This document shows, piece by piece, positions 15,811 through 25,103 of a DNA stretch of 64,000 nucleotides (the stretch's first letter is position 1; each line of letters opens with the position of its first letter). A program made the translations under genes and the position numbers. Where the stretch lies: assembly GCA_039818345.1 (NCBI GenBank), contig JBCBUC010000023.1:1-64000 (forward strand). Reading direction: 5' to 3'. Below the pieces are notes generated by a model, which worked only from the letters and a program-made list of their open reading frames with translations, was not told the origin of the DNA and did no database searches. The stretch comes from Parvularcula sp039818345. Its GTDB lineage: Bacteria > Pseudomonadota > Alphaproteobacteria > Caulobacterales > Parvularculaceae.

Positions 15811-17208
15811 TTAGCTTAACTTTCGTGTGAGTTGGAGCGCCTTCTCCGTGTAGGGCGGATAGCGCAGCGCTGAATCGGCAAAGAAACCGCGTTTCATCAC
15901 GGATTTCATGTGGCTGAACGCATCGAAGGTGTGCTTGCCGTGGAAGCCGCCCATGCCGCTTTCTCCAACCCCGCCGAAAGGCAGATGATGGTTGAGCTGG
16001 AACAACACCGCATCGTTAACCATAATGGTGCCCGAACTCGTCTCGTTGACAAAACGTTCGCCCATCTCCTTTGAACCGGTAAAGGCATAGACCGCGAGCG
16101 GCTTGTCCCGATCATTTATAAAGGCGATCGCCTCATCCATGTCGGCAACTTTGATGACCGGAAGAATAGGCCCAAAGATCTCTTCCTGCATCGCCGGGGC
16201 ATCGGGCGTCACATCCCGCAGGATGGTTGGCGCGATATAGAGATTGTCACGATCGGTCTCGCCGCCGATCAGCACCTCGGCGCCTTCAAGCTTTTGCGCC
16301 AAGCGATCGAAATGCCGCTCATGCACGATGCGCGCGAAGTCAGGCGAGTCTTTCATCGTCTCGCCATAGAAAGTCTCCGCGGTCGTCTTCAGGATACTGA
16401 GGAACTTTTCATAAATGCTCTCTTCAACCAGACAATAGTCAGGCCGCACACAGAGCTGTCCGCCGTTGAGAAAGGCTGCCCAGACAAGCCTTTTCGCTGT
16501 GACCTCGAGATCAGCGTCCGCGGCCACAATGCTGGGGCTCTTGCCGCCCAGTTCAAGCGTCACGGGCGTTAAGTGTTTGGCGGCAGCTGTCATGACGATG
16601 CGGCCAATGGCGCTCCCGCCAGTGAAAAAGATTTTGTCAAAACGCTGATCAAGCAGCGCGGTGGTCTCTTCGACACCGCCCAGGACCGTTGCGAACGCAT
16701 CAGGGTCAAGCACTTCGTCAACGATTTGGCGCAACACCTCGGATGCATGCGGTGCGCCTTCTGATGGTTTGAGCACCGCGCAATTGCCTGCCGCAATCGC
16801 GCCGATCAGAGGGCCAAAGACCTCTTGGATAGGATAGTTCCATGCACCAATGATGAGCGCGACCCCCAGCGGCTCAGGCTGGATCCTGCTTGAGGCGGGA
16901 AGCGTCGTCAGCGGGCTTCCCACGCGCTTGGGCTTTACCCAGGAGGCCATCTTTTTGATGGCCATGCCCGCTTCTTTGGTGAGGTAATCGACCTCCGCCA
17001 TGATCGCTTCGGTTTTGGGTTTCCCCAGGTCCTTCGCGAGTGCTTCGACGATGTCGTTCTCATGCGCGGCAACACCGGCCTGGAGCGCAAGAAGCTGCGA
17101 ACGCCGCCAGGTGAGGGGCCTGGTCTTTCCGCTTTTGTAGGTCGCGCGCAGGCGCGCCACCGTCTCGGCCACTTGGGCTGTGATTGTCACGTCTCCGAAA
17201 CCGTCCAT
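15811..17208 (-). CDS. Aldehyde dehydrogenase family protein
   Basis: This 465-residue NAD(P)-dependent aldehyde dehydrogenase resembles the class 3/coniferyl aldehyde dehydrogenase group. It has IIGAWNYPIQEVFGPLIGAIAAGN, the FTGGSAIGRIV nucleotide loop, LELGGKSP with the general-base Glu and NGGQLCVRPDY with the catalytic Cys (near residue 246). LPFGGVGESGMGGFHGKHTFDAFSH and the terminal RYPPYTEKALQL are typical of this subgroup. It probably oxidises long-chain or aromatic aldehydes. A 13-base gap separates it from the downstream membrane-protein gene. Confidence 0.92.
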   Translation of the reverse strand: MDGFGDVTITAQVAETVARLRATYKSGKTRPLTWRRSQLLALQAGVAAHENDIVEALAKDLGKPKTEAIMAEVDYLTKEAGMAIKKMASWVKPKRVGSPLTTLPASSRIQPEPLGVALIIGAWNYPIQEVFGPLIGAIAAGNCAVLKPSEGAPHASEVLRQIVDEVLDPDAFATVLGGVEETTALLDQRFDKIFFTGGSAIGRIVMTAAAKHLTPVTLELGGKSPSIVAADADLEVTAKRLVWAAFLNGGQLCVRPDYCLVEESIYEKFLSILKTTAETFYGETMKDSPDFARIVHERHFDRLAQKLEGAEVLIGGETDRDNLYIAPTILRDVTPDAPAMQEEIFGPILPVIKVADMDEAIAFINDRDKPLAVYAFTGSKEMGERFVNETSSGTIMVNDAVLFQLNHHLPFGGVGESGMGGFHGKHTFDAFSHMKSVMKRGFFADSALRYPPYTEKALQLTRKLS

Positions 17209-17791
17209 GGGGCCTCTCCCTTTGGCTGTTTTGCCAACAGCTTATGGCGCAGCGGCGAAAAGCGCAAAAACCGTTCCGCGGTTGCAGGCGTTCGACGCTG
17301 TTGGTCGTGGTGATTGGTCTAAGTCTAAGCCGCAGCCTTCTAACCAAGAGCCGAGAGCCGCATCGAGGGGTGCCACCGACAGGCCCCCATCGCCCCACCG
17401 GTCATCGCGCGTTTCGATGCAGAAAAAGTCTTTCACACCAAGCCGCCGCAAGAAGCCATGAACACCCATAACGCCGAGATGAGCGACTTAATGCGCCTCA
17501 AAACGGACGCTGGAGCTTTGGCGGCTTCTATCCAAAAGCTGTCGTCGCCGTCGGGCACTCAAACGACTTTTTTTTGGCAATGCCTGCCAATGCGCGAGCA
17601 ACTGTTTGGGGTCGGAACCAGGAAATGCATCGCTGAAGTGCATCGGGCAAACGTCGTAACCGAGCCCCCCATCAGAATGGTATGGTAAGTCAACTGATCT
17701 TTTCTACACGACACGGATGCAAAAGCGTGGATACGCAGTCCAGGTCTTTGCGCTCGAAGACGACGCCTTTATTCGTGTCGTTGTCTCTCAT
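17209..17791. other. 583-base gap, no confident gene
   Basis: No gene here is convincing. A minus-strand frame of 75 codons (17242-17469) has a protein-like composition (GVHGFLRRLGVKDFFCIETR) but no ribosome binding site and no family I know. It may be a gene remnant or chance. A plus-strand frame at 17458-17688 begins after a weak site and ends before the receptor gene; it too has no recognisable features. The right part contains a TTTTTTTT run at about 17569-17576 without a preceding stable hairpin. Confidence 0.4.
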
Positions 17792-19801
17792 TCAAAACCT
17801 GTACCGTGCACTGAAGCGAACTTGGCGCGGTTCCACCGGGTGAAAATGAATGTCTCCAACGGGGGCTGGTTCACTGGGGAGTTGCGAATCGAAGAAATAG
17901 GAGATGTCCGCATCTTCGGCATCGAAGAGGTTGAGAACATCAAGATCGAGTGTCAGCGGCCCCCATTCATAGTTCGCACCAAGATTGACAAGCGTGGTTG
18001 GTTCACTGGTTACGGAACCATCTTCGATAAGAGGCGCCTCCCCGAAATGACGGAGGCGCATACTCAAGGTGAGGGGGTCAAGCCGCGCCAGAGCGCCGGC
18101 CGAGACAACTGTTTCAACCGCACCAGGAATATTTGTTTCATTACCCGAGATATCGAATTCGGCATCTGTGTAAGACGCAGCGGTATCAAAAACGAGCCAA
18201 TCCACGGGTGTCCAAAACAAGGTTGTCTCGATGCCCTGCCTTGTGGTTGCGTCGTTGACCTCGGTGGTTCCGGCATCACCGACAAAGACGAGTTCTGAAT
18301 CAAGATCGAGCGTGAAAACAGCCATGGTGGCTTTGATGGGGCCTTGCTCGAAGCGCAGGCCGATTTCGCCGCCTTCAGCTTTCACCAAGATCGGAACCGT
18401 TTCGGCGGCTTCTTCGCTCACGGGGTCAACTGTGATCGTGGCGCCGCGCACATCATTGGAGTGGAAGCCCTGACCATAGCTGGCATACATTTCTAGTGAC
18501 TTTGTAGCCCGGAATGCAAGAGAACCCGTGGGGGTCAACAGGTGATCGTCCGCTTCGCCGCTGTTTTCAGGAAGGCTGAGTGCCGCAACGTCTGCATCGT
18601 ACCAGGATGAGCGCAAGCCAACATTCACGCGCAGCCGATCGGTAAGTTTCGCTTGCAGCTCCGCCCAGGCTGCCGCTGAAAACTGCTGAACTTCATCCGA
18701 TCGCACTGTGGACAGTCGTTCTCGGCCAGCTGTTCGGAATAAGCCAAGGTCGTTGATATCATCAAAACGAAACTCGGTCCCTGTACGAAGCGACAAGCTA
18801 TTGGTGAGCGCACGTTCGTGCGTTGCTGCACCGCCATAAACCCACCGCCGATCTCGTTGCTCAAACTCATCACCATTGACCGGATCATCGAGAAAGTAGG
18901 TGAAGTTTGAGGACAAACGAAAATCGTAAGAAACAGCGTAGGCAGAGTACGTCGTCAAAGCATCGTCAAGCTGATCACGTGCGCCTCTGACAGCCAGTGA
19001 ATAACGGCTTGTTTCTCCGCCTAGGTCATCATCGATGAATCCAAATCGTCCAATTAGGCCATCATCGATGGCGCGCAACGGAACTTGATCCGTTGACGTC
19101 CACTCACTATCGTACGCTGTTGCGATGATATGGAAATGACCATTGTTGCCGTCCTGCGTCCATTTCGCGAAACCGTTGAGCTTTTGAAGCTCTTGATCCA
19201 GCTGCCACGGACCATCATAGACTTGACCTTCAAGGGCGACGAGCAGGTCGCCCCCGCCTGTCGCGATGCTTCCTGCGGTGACGCCTCGCAGAAAACCGAA
19301 CTCGCCCGCCGTCACTTCCGCAAAGGCTTGATCGAGCCGGTCATAGGTGCGGTATCGCGCTGACCCCGCGGCTGAGAAATCTCCATTATCTGGACGGTAA
19401 GGACCTTTTCGGAAATCGACCCGCTCGACGACTTCTGGGATCACAAAGTTGAGGTCGAGATATCCCTGTCCATGGCCATGGGTGGGTAAGTTGATCGGTA
19501 CACCGTCGACCGCGACTGCAAAGTCCGTCCCATGATCGAGGTTAAAGCCTCGGAGAAAGTACTGGTTAGCTTTTCCCTCGCCCGAGTGCTGTGTAGCGAC
19601 CACGCCGGGGATAACTTCGACGAGTTCACCCACCCGAGACAGCGTGCGGTCCTCAAAGTCCGCATAGCCAACGACACCCTCCGAAGCCGCCTCGATTTCG
19701 CCGATTAAGGAAAGCCCGCGCCCGTGAACCACGATCGTGTCTGGATCATCAGTGCTGATTGCAGCGGTGCTTACAAGAGAAACGAGAGAGGAAAATAGCA
19801 T
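17792..19801 (-). CDS. TonB-dependent outer membrane receptor
   Basis: This outer-membrane receptor of about 669 residues imports a ligand using TonB energy. After a signal peptide come a plug domain (VGELVEVIPGVVATQHSGEGKANQYFLRGFNLDHGTDFAVAVDGVPIN, then VERVDFRKGPY) and a long beta-barrel that ends in the required terminal Phe (VRFSARYRF). The plug carries PTHGHGQGYLD, a His-rich stretch suggesting metal or metal-chelate handling, though this is inference. The ligand is not identifiable. The start at 19801 is favoured by an upstream GGGGG; an ATG 7 codons earlier is possible. No TonB or transporter gene is adjacent. Confidence 0.9.
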   Translation of the reverse strand: MLFSSLVSLVSTAAISTDDPDTIVVHGRGLSLIGEIEAASEGVVGYADFEDRTLSRVGELVEVIPGVVATQHSGEGKANQYFLRGFNLDHGTDFAVAVDGVPINLPTHGHGQGYLDLNFVIPEVVERVDFRKGPYRPDNGDFSAAGSARYRTYDRLDQAFAEVTAGEFGFLRGVTAGSIATGGGDLLVALEGQVYDGPWQLDQELQKLNGFAKWTQDGNNGHFHIIATAYDSEWTSTDQVPLRAIDDGLIGRFGFIDDDLGGETSRYSLAVRGARDQLDDALTTYSAYAVSYDFRLSSNFTYFLDDPVNGDEFEQRDRRWVYGGAATHERALTNSLSLRTGTEFRFDDINDLGLFRTAGRERLSTVRSDEVQQFSAAAWAELQAKLTDRLRVNVGLRSSWYDADVAALSLPENSGEADDHLLTPTGSLAFRATKSLEMYASYGQGFHSNDVRGATITVDPVSEEAAETVPILVKAEGGEIGLRFEQGPIKATMAVFTLDLDSELVFVGDAGTTEVNDATTRQGIETTLFWTPVDWLVFDTAASYTDAEFDISGNETNIPGAVETVVSAGALARLDPLTLSMRLRHFGEAPLIEDGSVTSEPTTLVNLGANYEWGPLTLDLDVLNLFDAEDADISYFFDSQLPSEPAPVGDIHFHPVEPRQVRFSARYRF

Positions 19802-20075
19802 GTTTGGCCCCCGCACAAGCATTCGGTCGCGGGGCTATCAAAATAGTTTCTTCAGCGCCAGTCCAATTACAATTGAGCCGTAATCGCCGGAGATGTTGCG
19901 TTTGCACTTTGACGAAACGATGACATTGTCCAGATGTTCGTTGGCGAAGAAGAAGGCGCATAAGGGCCCAGGGCTATAACTCCAAGGTCCAGCCAGCCAA
20001 GCGGCCTTTTCTCGCCCATCTAAGACACTCGGCAATCGCATTGGGCGATGAACTGCCTTTGGTGTCAGACATTCG

Positions 20076-20882
20076 TCACGCCAGTCTTTCGGGCGATCCC
20101 GCAACTTCAAGACCGCTTTCGAGAACCCGCTCCGTTTCTTTATCGGAGGGAAAGAGCAAGAGGATACGCAGAAACTGCGCTGTGACGTCTTCAGGACTGC
20201 CAAAACTCGCCGCCATCGAGGTGAACGCGAGGTGCGTACCGTGCGCTTTGTACCGTTCAATGATCATGCTGCCCGCTGACAAAGGCTTGTCGCTCGCTAA
20301 GGCCTGGGATTCCTGCACGGCAGGGTAGGAGCGAACGCGCGCCAGTGTGTTTGCCGCTTCGTTGCTGGTCTGCGCAGCCTGTATCAGGCGCTTGAGGGTA
20401 TGCGGCACCACCTCGTCAGGGTTCAGCATAAACTGCAACAAGCTGTCCCGGTGGAACGTCAGGTCATAGAGATTATCGATCGAGAATTGCTTTTTATCAG
20501 TATACAGCCACGTTATCAGGTGCTTGAGCCCATCATTGGCCAGCAAAATGTCGCCCGACACCGTCATGGCCAATCCAGGATAGGGATCATGCCGGGTCAG
20601 CATACGCCGCACGATGCTGCGCGCCGGAGCGAATTGTTCTGAAGCCCAATCAAGTTCTCGGCGCGGCGGCGCGAGGCCTGCGGACGAATAAAGCGCGTTG
20701 ATATCGGCAAAGTCGAGTTCCAGCGCCCGCGCAAGCTTCTCCACCGATTGCGGCCCTGGTTGGGAGCGCCGGGTTTCGAGAAAGCTGATGTGGCGTTGCG
20801 CAACGCCCGACAAGGACGCGAGCTGCGCCTGAGAAAGCCGCCGCGCTCGTCTTTGCGAGGCCAGGACAGAAGCAAAGTCCAT
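20076..20882 (-). CDS. XRE-family regulator with MmyB-like ligand domain
   Basis: This 268-residue transcription factor has an N-terminal helix-turn-helix (RRLSQAQLASLSGVAQRHISFLETRRSQPG, residues 13-43) followed by a MmyB/PAS-like ligand-binding domain (LTRHDPYPGLAMTVSGDILLANDGLKHLI). MmyB-type regulators often control divergent metabolic genes in response to a lipid-like or aromatic ligand. It is divergent from a small membrane-protein gene, with a 21-base dyad between them that could be its operator. Confidence 0.87.
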   Translation of the reverse strand: MDFASVLASQRRARRLSQAQLASLSGVAQRHISFLETRRSQPGPQSVEKLARALELDFADINALYSSAGLAPPRRELDWASEQFAPARSIVRRMLTRHDPYPGLAMTVSGDILLANDGLKHLITWLYTDKKQFSIDNLYDLTFHRDSLLQFMLNPDEVVPHTLKRLIQAAQTSNEAANTLARVRSYPAVQESQALASDKPLSAGSMIIERYKAHGTHLAFTSMAASFGSPEDVTAQFLRILLLFPSDKETERVLESGLEVAGSPERLA

Positions 20883-20898
20883 GATCTTTATGATATCC

Positions 20899-20919
20899 AG
20901 GTAATTGTATTGATTACCT
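20899..20919. promoter_or_regulatory. Dyad operator candidate for the XRE regulator
   Basis: AGGTAAT (20899-20905) and ATTACCT (20913-20919) form a perfect 7-base inverted repeat with a 7-base AT-rich spacer. It lies 17-37 bases from the regulator start and 48-68 bases before the divergent membrane-protein gene. This is the usual place for autoregulation by an XRE dimer. Confidence 0.55.
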
Positions 20920-20966
20920 TGCGATGCTCAGTGCCTAGAGGTCAAGTCGAACGAGAGGATAACGTC

Positions 20967-21371
20967 ATGGCGCGATACGGACTTTGGGGCGGGTTCGTCC
21001 TGTTTGTGGTGATCGCACTCGCCACCCAATGGAATGGCGACCTTTTAACGATCAACAACGGAAAGGGCGCCGTCCGCATGGTGTTGCTCGCTTTATGGCT
21101 GGGCTTTTGCGGTTATTCCGTGCTCGCATCACGGCGGGAGAATTTCTTCAAAACGGTGCGCAATATGGCACGGCTTTATTGGGGACGTCAGATCGGCGCT
21201 GACCTTTACTTATCCGTTTTTCTATCGATCGGCCTTGTGTGGCTGGTGACCTCGTCCGTGACCGAAACGATCCTTTGGAGCTTAGCCTTTATCCCCTTTG
21301 CCAACATGGCGATCTTGTTGTTCGTCATCTTGCGATTGGATGATATCTTGGCAGCGTTCACGCTCGCTTAG
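20967..21371 (+). CDS. Hypothetical four-helix membrane protein
   Basis: This 134-residue protein has about four transmembrane segments (near residues 6-22, 37-54, 78-97 and 103-127) joined by a basic loop (SRRENFFKTVRNMARLYWGRQ). I do not recognise a family. The ATG at 20967 follows GAGAGG, and the frame open further upstream runs into the divergent regulator. It is probably the regulated target of the XRE protein. Confidence 0.7.
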   Translation: MARYGLWGGFVLFVVIALATQWNGDLLTINNGKGAVRMVLLALWLGFCGYSVLASRRENFFKTVRNMARLYWGRQIGADLYLSVFLSIGLVWLVTSSVTETILWSLAFIPFANMAILLFVILRLDDILAAFTLA

Positions 21372-21406
21372 GTGAGCGAGGTCGCGTGATGACGCATCAG
21401 AGAGGG

Positions 21407-22297
21407 CTAGCTCTCGTCGCGCTCGCGCCAGCTCTCGGCCGCTTCTTCTTGATCGGAAGACAGAGGATCAGCCTCAGCACCAGCGATAAACTCCGCTTCC
21501 ATCTCAAGGATCGTGGAGAAGAGCTGGTTTGGCAGCCCGCCGGCTTTGGATGCTGCCACCACCGGACCAGGCTGGGCGAAGGCATAACTCTCCACCCGGG
21601 GTTCCGCTGACGGACGGTACGGCACCCGAGCGGTGTCGGCCTGATACTGATAACCTGACACACCGGTATCCGGCTGGCCCGCGTCGCCGAGACCAAGAGC
21701 GATCTTGCTCTTAAACTCGGCGACGGTGAGGGGCCGTGATCCTTCATAAAAGAGGGGCTGGTTCGCCTTGGCGGCTCGCGGATCAACCGTGGCTGCCAAA
21801 GCGCTTTCACCCGCCTGCAGCATCCGGGCAGCGCCGCGTTCTCCCAGGAAGTGCGCCATATAGACTTCAGTGCCCGATGCTTCGCGCCCCAACGCGGAAC
21901 TCAGACGATCTTTTGCCGCTGCCAGTGTTTTTCCCGCCACGCCGGCCGCCACGGCGGGCTTAAAGCGCAGGTCCAAAATTTCTTGCCGCCGCTGTGGATC
22001 ATCCACCACAAAACCATGGTCACTGACGTGGATATCCTGTGCCACATCGCCGAGGCCCAAACCCTCGCCATGCTCTTTCAAAGCACCAAGCCACGTTTGA
22101 TCAATGAACTGAAAAAGCCCTGAGGCCGACGACGTCGACGCTTGGGCATCGGGACGAAGAGAACTTTCGCGCTGGGCAACACCGAGCATCAGATCAAAAT
22201 CGAGGCCTGAGTCGCGCGCGGCATTGCGGATCGCGGTCTTCACTGACGTGAAACCCCTCTCCGCCGAACCCAACCCGTGCAGAGCCTCAATGCTCAT
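21407..22297 (-). CDS. Lytic transglycosylase at end of flagellar operon
   Basis: This is a 296-residue SLT-type lytic transglycosylase. The catalytic Glu is in GVAQRESSLRPDAQ (Glu44), followed by the family motif SASGLFQFIDQTW; the last 80 residues are acidic and probably disordered. No signal peptide is visible, so export may go through the flagellar system. It probably opens peptidoglycan for the rod, since the FlgJ of this locus has no muramidase domain; SltF of Rhodobacter sphaeroides is the known analogue. Its start, after GGAG, overlaps fliJ by 11 bases. Confidence 0.85.
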   Translation of the reverse strand: MSIEALHGLGSAERGFTSVKTAIRNAARDSGLDFDLMLGVAQRESSLRPDAQASTSSASGLFQFIDQTWLGALKEHGEGLGLGDVAQDIHVSDHGFVVDDPQRRQEILDLRFKPAVAAGVAGKTLAAAKDRLSSALGREASGTEVYMAHFLGERGAARMLQAGESALAATVDPRAAKANQPLFYEGSRPLTVAEFKSKIALGLGDAGQPDTGVSGYQYQADTARVPYRPSAEPRVESYAFAQPGPVVAASKAGGLPNQLFSTILEMEAEFIAGAEADPLSSDQEEAAESWRERDES

Positions 22298-22718
22298 ACT
22301 TACTCCGTCGCTCTTGTTCATGGAGCAGGCCCGCCAAGTCGGTGAGCGCCGCTTCATCTTTCATCCGAGCTACAGCGGCCGCTTTACGCTGACGTTGCGC
22401 CAGATAGATCTCGAACCTTTTTTGATCGGCGTAGAGTTCGTGCAGGGCTTGCCGGGCCTCGTCCTCTTGCCGCGCGATGTGCTCAACAACGTCTCGCATA
22501 TGGGCTGCGTGATTGAGGGCATGGCGAGCATAACGGCCGGCTGATGATTGGGCGTCTTGGTTCCCCGTCACGCTGTCAAAGGCCGCTTCAATCGAGCGAA
22601 GGGCATCGACCTGGTCTTGGATCGCTTTTTCTCGCGCCATGCGCAGGTCGGCCACGCGGCGTGCTGCTTCATCCGCACGCTGCTTGAACGCCCTGAGGAC
22701 CGCTTCGGGATCTCGCAT
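22287..22718 (-). CDS. fliJ: FliJ-like flagellar export protein
   Basis: This is a 143-residue, almost wholly helical, charged protein. Its length, coiled-coil pattern (AFKQRADEAARRVADLRMAREKAI; HIARQEDEARQALHELYADQKRFE) and position after fliG fit FliJ, the stalk-like component between the FliI ATPase and FlhA. Sequence conservation in this family is low, so the call rests partly on context. It starts 2 bases after the fliG stop. Confidence 0.72.
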   Translation of the reverse strand: MRDPEAVLRAFKQRADEAARRVADLRMAREKAIQDQVDALRSIEAAFDSVTGNQDAQSSAGRYARHALNHAAHMRDVVEHIARQEDEARQALHELYADQKRFEIYLAQRQRKAAAVARMKDEAALTDLAGLLHEQERRSKYEH

Positions 22719-22720
22719 GG

Positions 22721-23767
22721 TTAGTAAACCATCTGGCTTTGCGACTCGCCGCCGCGCTCGATGATGATGACATTGGCCTCGGAGAGTTCTTTTGCCTTAC
22801 GAACCATCGTGGCCTTGGCGGCCTCGACGTCACGCATCAGAACGGGCCCAAGCGTGTCCATATTATCCTGGAGGATCGTCCGTGCCCGTTCCGAAAGATT
22901 AGAAACCACCTTGTTACGGGTCTCGGTATCACAACCTTTCAGCGCCAGGGTGAGAACGTCGCTCTCAATCGCACGGATGACCGTCCGAAGCGCATGCGGA
23001 TCAAGCTGCATGAGGTCGTCGAAGGTGAACATCAGCTGTTTGATCTGATGCACTTCCTCTTCATGGTCCTCACGGAGCGTCTGGAGAAGCGTATCGGAAC
23101 GTTCCGATTCTGTCCGGTTGAAGATCTCCGCCATATGGTTGAGGTTGTTCGTGTCGCCTGCCTGCTTCACGTTCATCAGAAGATCACGCTGCAACATTTC
23201 CTCGATATCCGCGAGGACATCGTCGGTCACCGAGTTCATGTTGATCATCCGTTTCAGGACATCAGACACCATCTTCTCAGACAGATCCGCCAGCACCGCG
23301 GAGGCCTGATCGGGGTCGATCTTCGAAAGAACAACCGCCACTGTCTGGGGGTGCTCTCCTTGAAGATATTTCGCGAGCATGGAGTTATCGACCATGCCGA
23401 TCTTCTCCCACGCCGACGAACCGGCCGGGCCACGAATATAATTCATGATCTCGACCACACGGTCGGCTGGAAGGAAGCTCCTCAGCATCCGTTCGGTCGA
23501 ATCAGCTGAACCGATAATCGAACCACCCTGAACAAACTGCTCAGTAAACCGTCTAATCAGCTCTTCGAGTACATCGCCTTTGATCGAGCCCAACGCCGCC
23601 ATCGAGCGAGTCACAATCCGGACTTCACTATCGTCCATGCGTTCAAGGAGCGGGCCCGCTTGTTCTTCACCGAGGGTCAACAGCATCACCGCAACCTTTT
23701 CAGGACCGGTGAGGGTATCGACTTCATCACGCATTTGGATCGCGGGCATCGTGCTGGTTGCAGCCAT
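22721..23767 (-). CDS. fliG: Flagellar motor switch protein FliG
   Basis: This 348-residue C-ring protein joins the MS ring and interacts with the stator. The N-terminal domain (LTGPEKVAVMLLTLGEE), the middle domain (EHPQTVAVVLSKIDPDQASAVLADL) and the C-terminal torque domain (MFTFDDLMQLDPHALRTVIRAIESDVLTLALKG) are all present. The charged torque-helix residues are recognisable in that last segment. It lies 9 bases downstream of fliP and precedes fliJ by 2 bases. Confidence 0.96.
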   Translation of the reverse strand: MAATSTMPAIQMRDEVDTLTGPEKVAVMLLTLGEEQAGPLLERMDDSEVRIVTRSMAALGSIKGDVLEELIRRFTEQFVQGGSIIGSADSTERMLRSFLPADRVVEIMNYIRGPAGSSAWEKIGMVDNSMLAKYLQGEHPQTVAVVLSKIDPDQASAVLADLSEKMVSDVLKRMINMNSVTDDVLADIEEMLQRDLLMNVKQAGDTNNLNHMAEIFNRTESERSDTLLQTLREDHEEEVHQIKQLMFTFDDLMQLDPHALRTVIRAIESDVLTLALKGCDTETRNKVVSNLSERARTILQDNMDTLGPVLMRDVEAAKATMVRKAKELSEANVIIIERGGESQSQMVY

Positions 23768-23776
23768 GGTGAGAAC

Positions 23777-24598
23777 CTAAAAGAATGACATGACGAGGCT
23801 CTCCGACAGGAGACGCCAGCCATCGACGAGAACGAAGAAAATCACTTTCATCGAAAGCGATACGGTTTGCGGGGGGAGCATCATCATGCCCATGGACATG
23901 AGAATTGCGGCAACAGCGAGGTCGATGACCAAAAAAGGCATCATCAACAGAAAACCAATCTCAAACGCCCGCGTGAGCTCGGAAATCATGAAAGCCGGGA
24001 TAAGCGTGGTGAGCGGCGGCAGCGCCAATTGATCCTCAACCGTTGGATCAAGGAGCAACCGAACCTCTTCGTCGGTCATCATCCCCGAAGGAAGACCATC
24101 ATCAGGCATCTCGGCCTGCTGGCGGGCCGCAAGACTTTCAAAAAAGAGGAGATCTTCGTCCTCGGTCTGGCGCGCCATGAACTCTTGAAGAGGGGCGGAC
24201 GCTCGACGAAGACCGGTGACCGTGTCGACTTGCTCTTCGAGCAATGGCGAGATGCCCATTTGCCAGCTCTCCTCAAACGTCGGTGCCATGATGAAACCGG
24301 TGAGGAACAGGGCGAGCGAAATCATCACCACATTCGGCGGTGCTTGCTGAAGACCAATGGCCGAACGGAGGAGCGAAAAGACGACCACAACCCGAATAAA
24401 GGACGTGGTCATCACCAAAATTCCCGGCGCAAGGCTGAGCACAGTGACGCCCAAGAACAGCTGGATCAGCCGTCCTGAGTAGGAAGATCCTTCGTCGCCG
24501 AGATCCAGCGTCACGGACTGAGCCGCCGCTTCTGGCCCGATCATCAGGGCCGCAACAATCAAGGTCGACAAGGCCGCGTTTATCGCTAGCCGGGTCAT
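23777..24598 (-). CDS. fliP: Flagellar export gate protein FliP
   Basis: This 273-residue inner-membrane protein is the main component of the export gate with FliQ and FliR. A cleavable signal sequence is followed by LGVTVLSLAPGILVMTTSFIRVVVVFSLLRSAIGLQQAPPN, a loop, and the C-terminal helices (TTLIPAFMISELTRAFEIGFLLMMPFLVIDLAVAAILMSMGMMMLPP). The conserved family signatures are complete. The loop between is longer and more acidic than in E. coli. FliO is not encoded next to it. Confidence 0.96.
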   Translation of the reverse strand: MTRLAINAALSTLIVAALMIGPEAAAQSVTLDLGDEGSSYSGRLIQLFLGVTVLSLAPGILVMTTSFIRVVVVFSLLRSAIGLQQAPPNVVMISLALFLTGFIMAPTFEESWQMGISPLLEEQVDTVTGLRRASAPLQEFMARQTEDEDLLFFESLAARQQAEMPDDGLPSGMMTDEEVRLLLDPTVEDQLALPPLTTLIPAFMISELTRAFEIGFLLMMPFLVIDLAVAAILMSMGMMMLPPQTVSLSMKVIFFVLVDGWRLLSESLVMSFF

Positions 24599-24611
24599 GC
24601 TCTCTCTTGCG

Positions 24612-25103
24612 TTAGTGCAGGTTCGCTGCGTTGGTGATAATTTCCGTCAAGGTGACACCGAGACGATCATCATCGACGATGACGATTTCTCCGCGCGCCA
24701 CCGGGCGGTGGTTGATATGAATTTCGACTTGCTCACCGACCCGGCGGTCGATCTCGACCACCGCGCCGCGGCCAAGCTTCAAAATGTTGCCAATCGGGAG
24801 ACGGGCGCGTCCAAGAACGACCTGCACCTCGACAGGAACCTGTCCGAGGGCCGACATATTGGTGTAGGATCCAAAGCCGGATCCGCCACCTGCGGCACCG
24901 CCTTCATCACCGCCGCCGATCATCGCATCGAGGGTTGCAGCAATATCAGCTTCGCTTGCTTCCTCATCGGTCGTGCCAAGGTCCGCTGCGTCTTCACCAG
25001 TCGCATCTGCGGCACCGAAATCCTCGCCAAGACTGGCCAGGCCTTCTTCGGCGCCGGTTTCGTCCTCGCCCGACTCGGTCGGTTCGTTCGGCTCATCAAT
25101 CAT
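24612..25103 (-). CDS. fliN: Flagellar motor switch protein FliN
   Basis: This 163-residue C-ring protein has a C-terminal SpoA domain (PVEVQVVLGRARLPIGNIL through GVTLTEII) and an N-terminal extension of about 75 residues that is very acidic and Gly-rich, longer than in E. coli FliN. The start at 25103 follows GGAGAG and overlaps the fliH stop by 8 bases. It binds FliM and FliH and forms the base of the rotor ring. Confidence 0.94.
   Translation of the reverse strand: MIDEPNEPTESGEDETGAEEGLASLGEDFGAADATGEDAADLGTTDEEASEADIAATLDAMIGGGDEGGAAGGGSGFGSYTNMSALGQVPVEVQVVLGRARLPIGNILKLGRGAVVEIDRRVGEQVEIHINHRPVARGEIVIVDDDRLGVTLTEIITNAANLH

Noticed and set aside
17717..18298. Plus-strand frame over the TonB receptor end
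   Set aside because: Antisense to the conserved C-terminal beta-barrel of the receptor.
19838..20041. Possible 67-residue minus-strand protein between the TonB receptor and the XRE gene
   Set aside because: No ribosome binding site, no recognised family, and the longer frame overlaps the XRE gene; kept only as a weak possibility.
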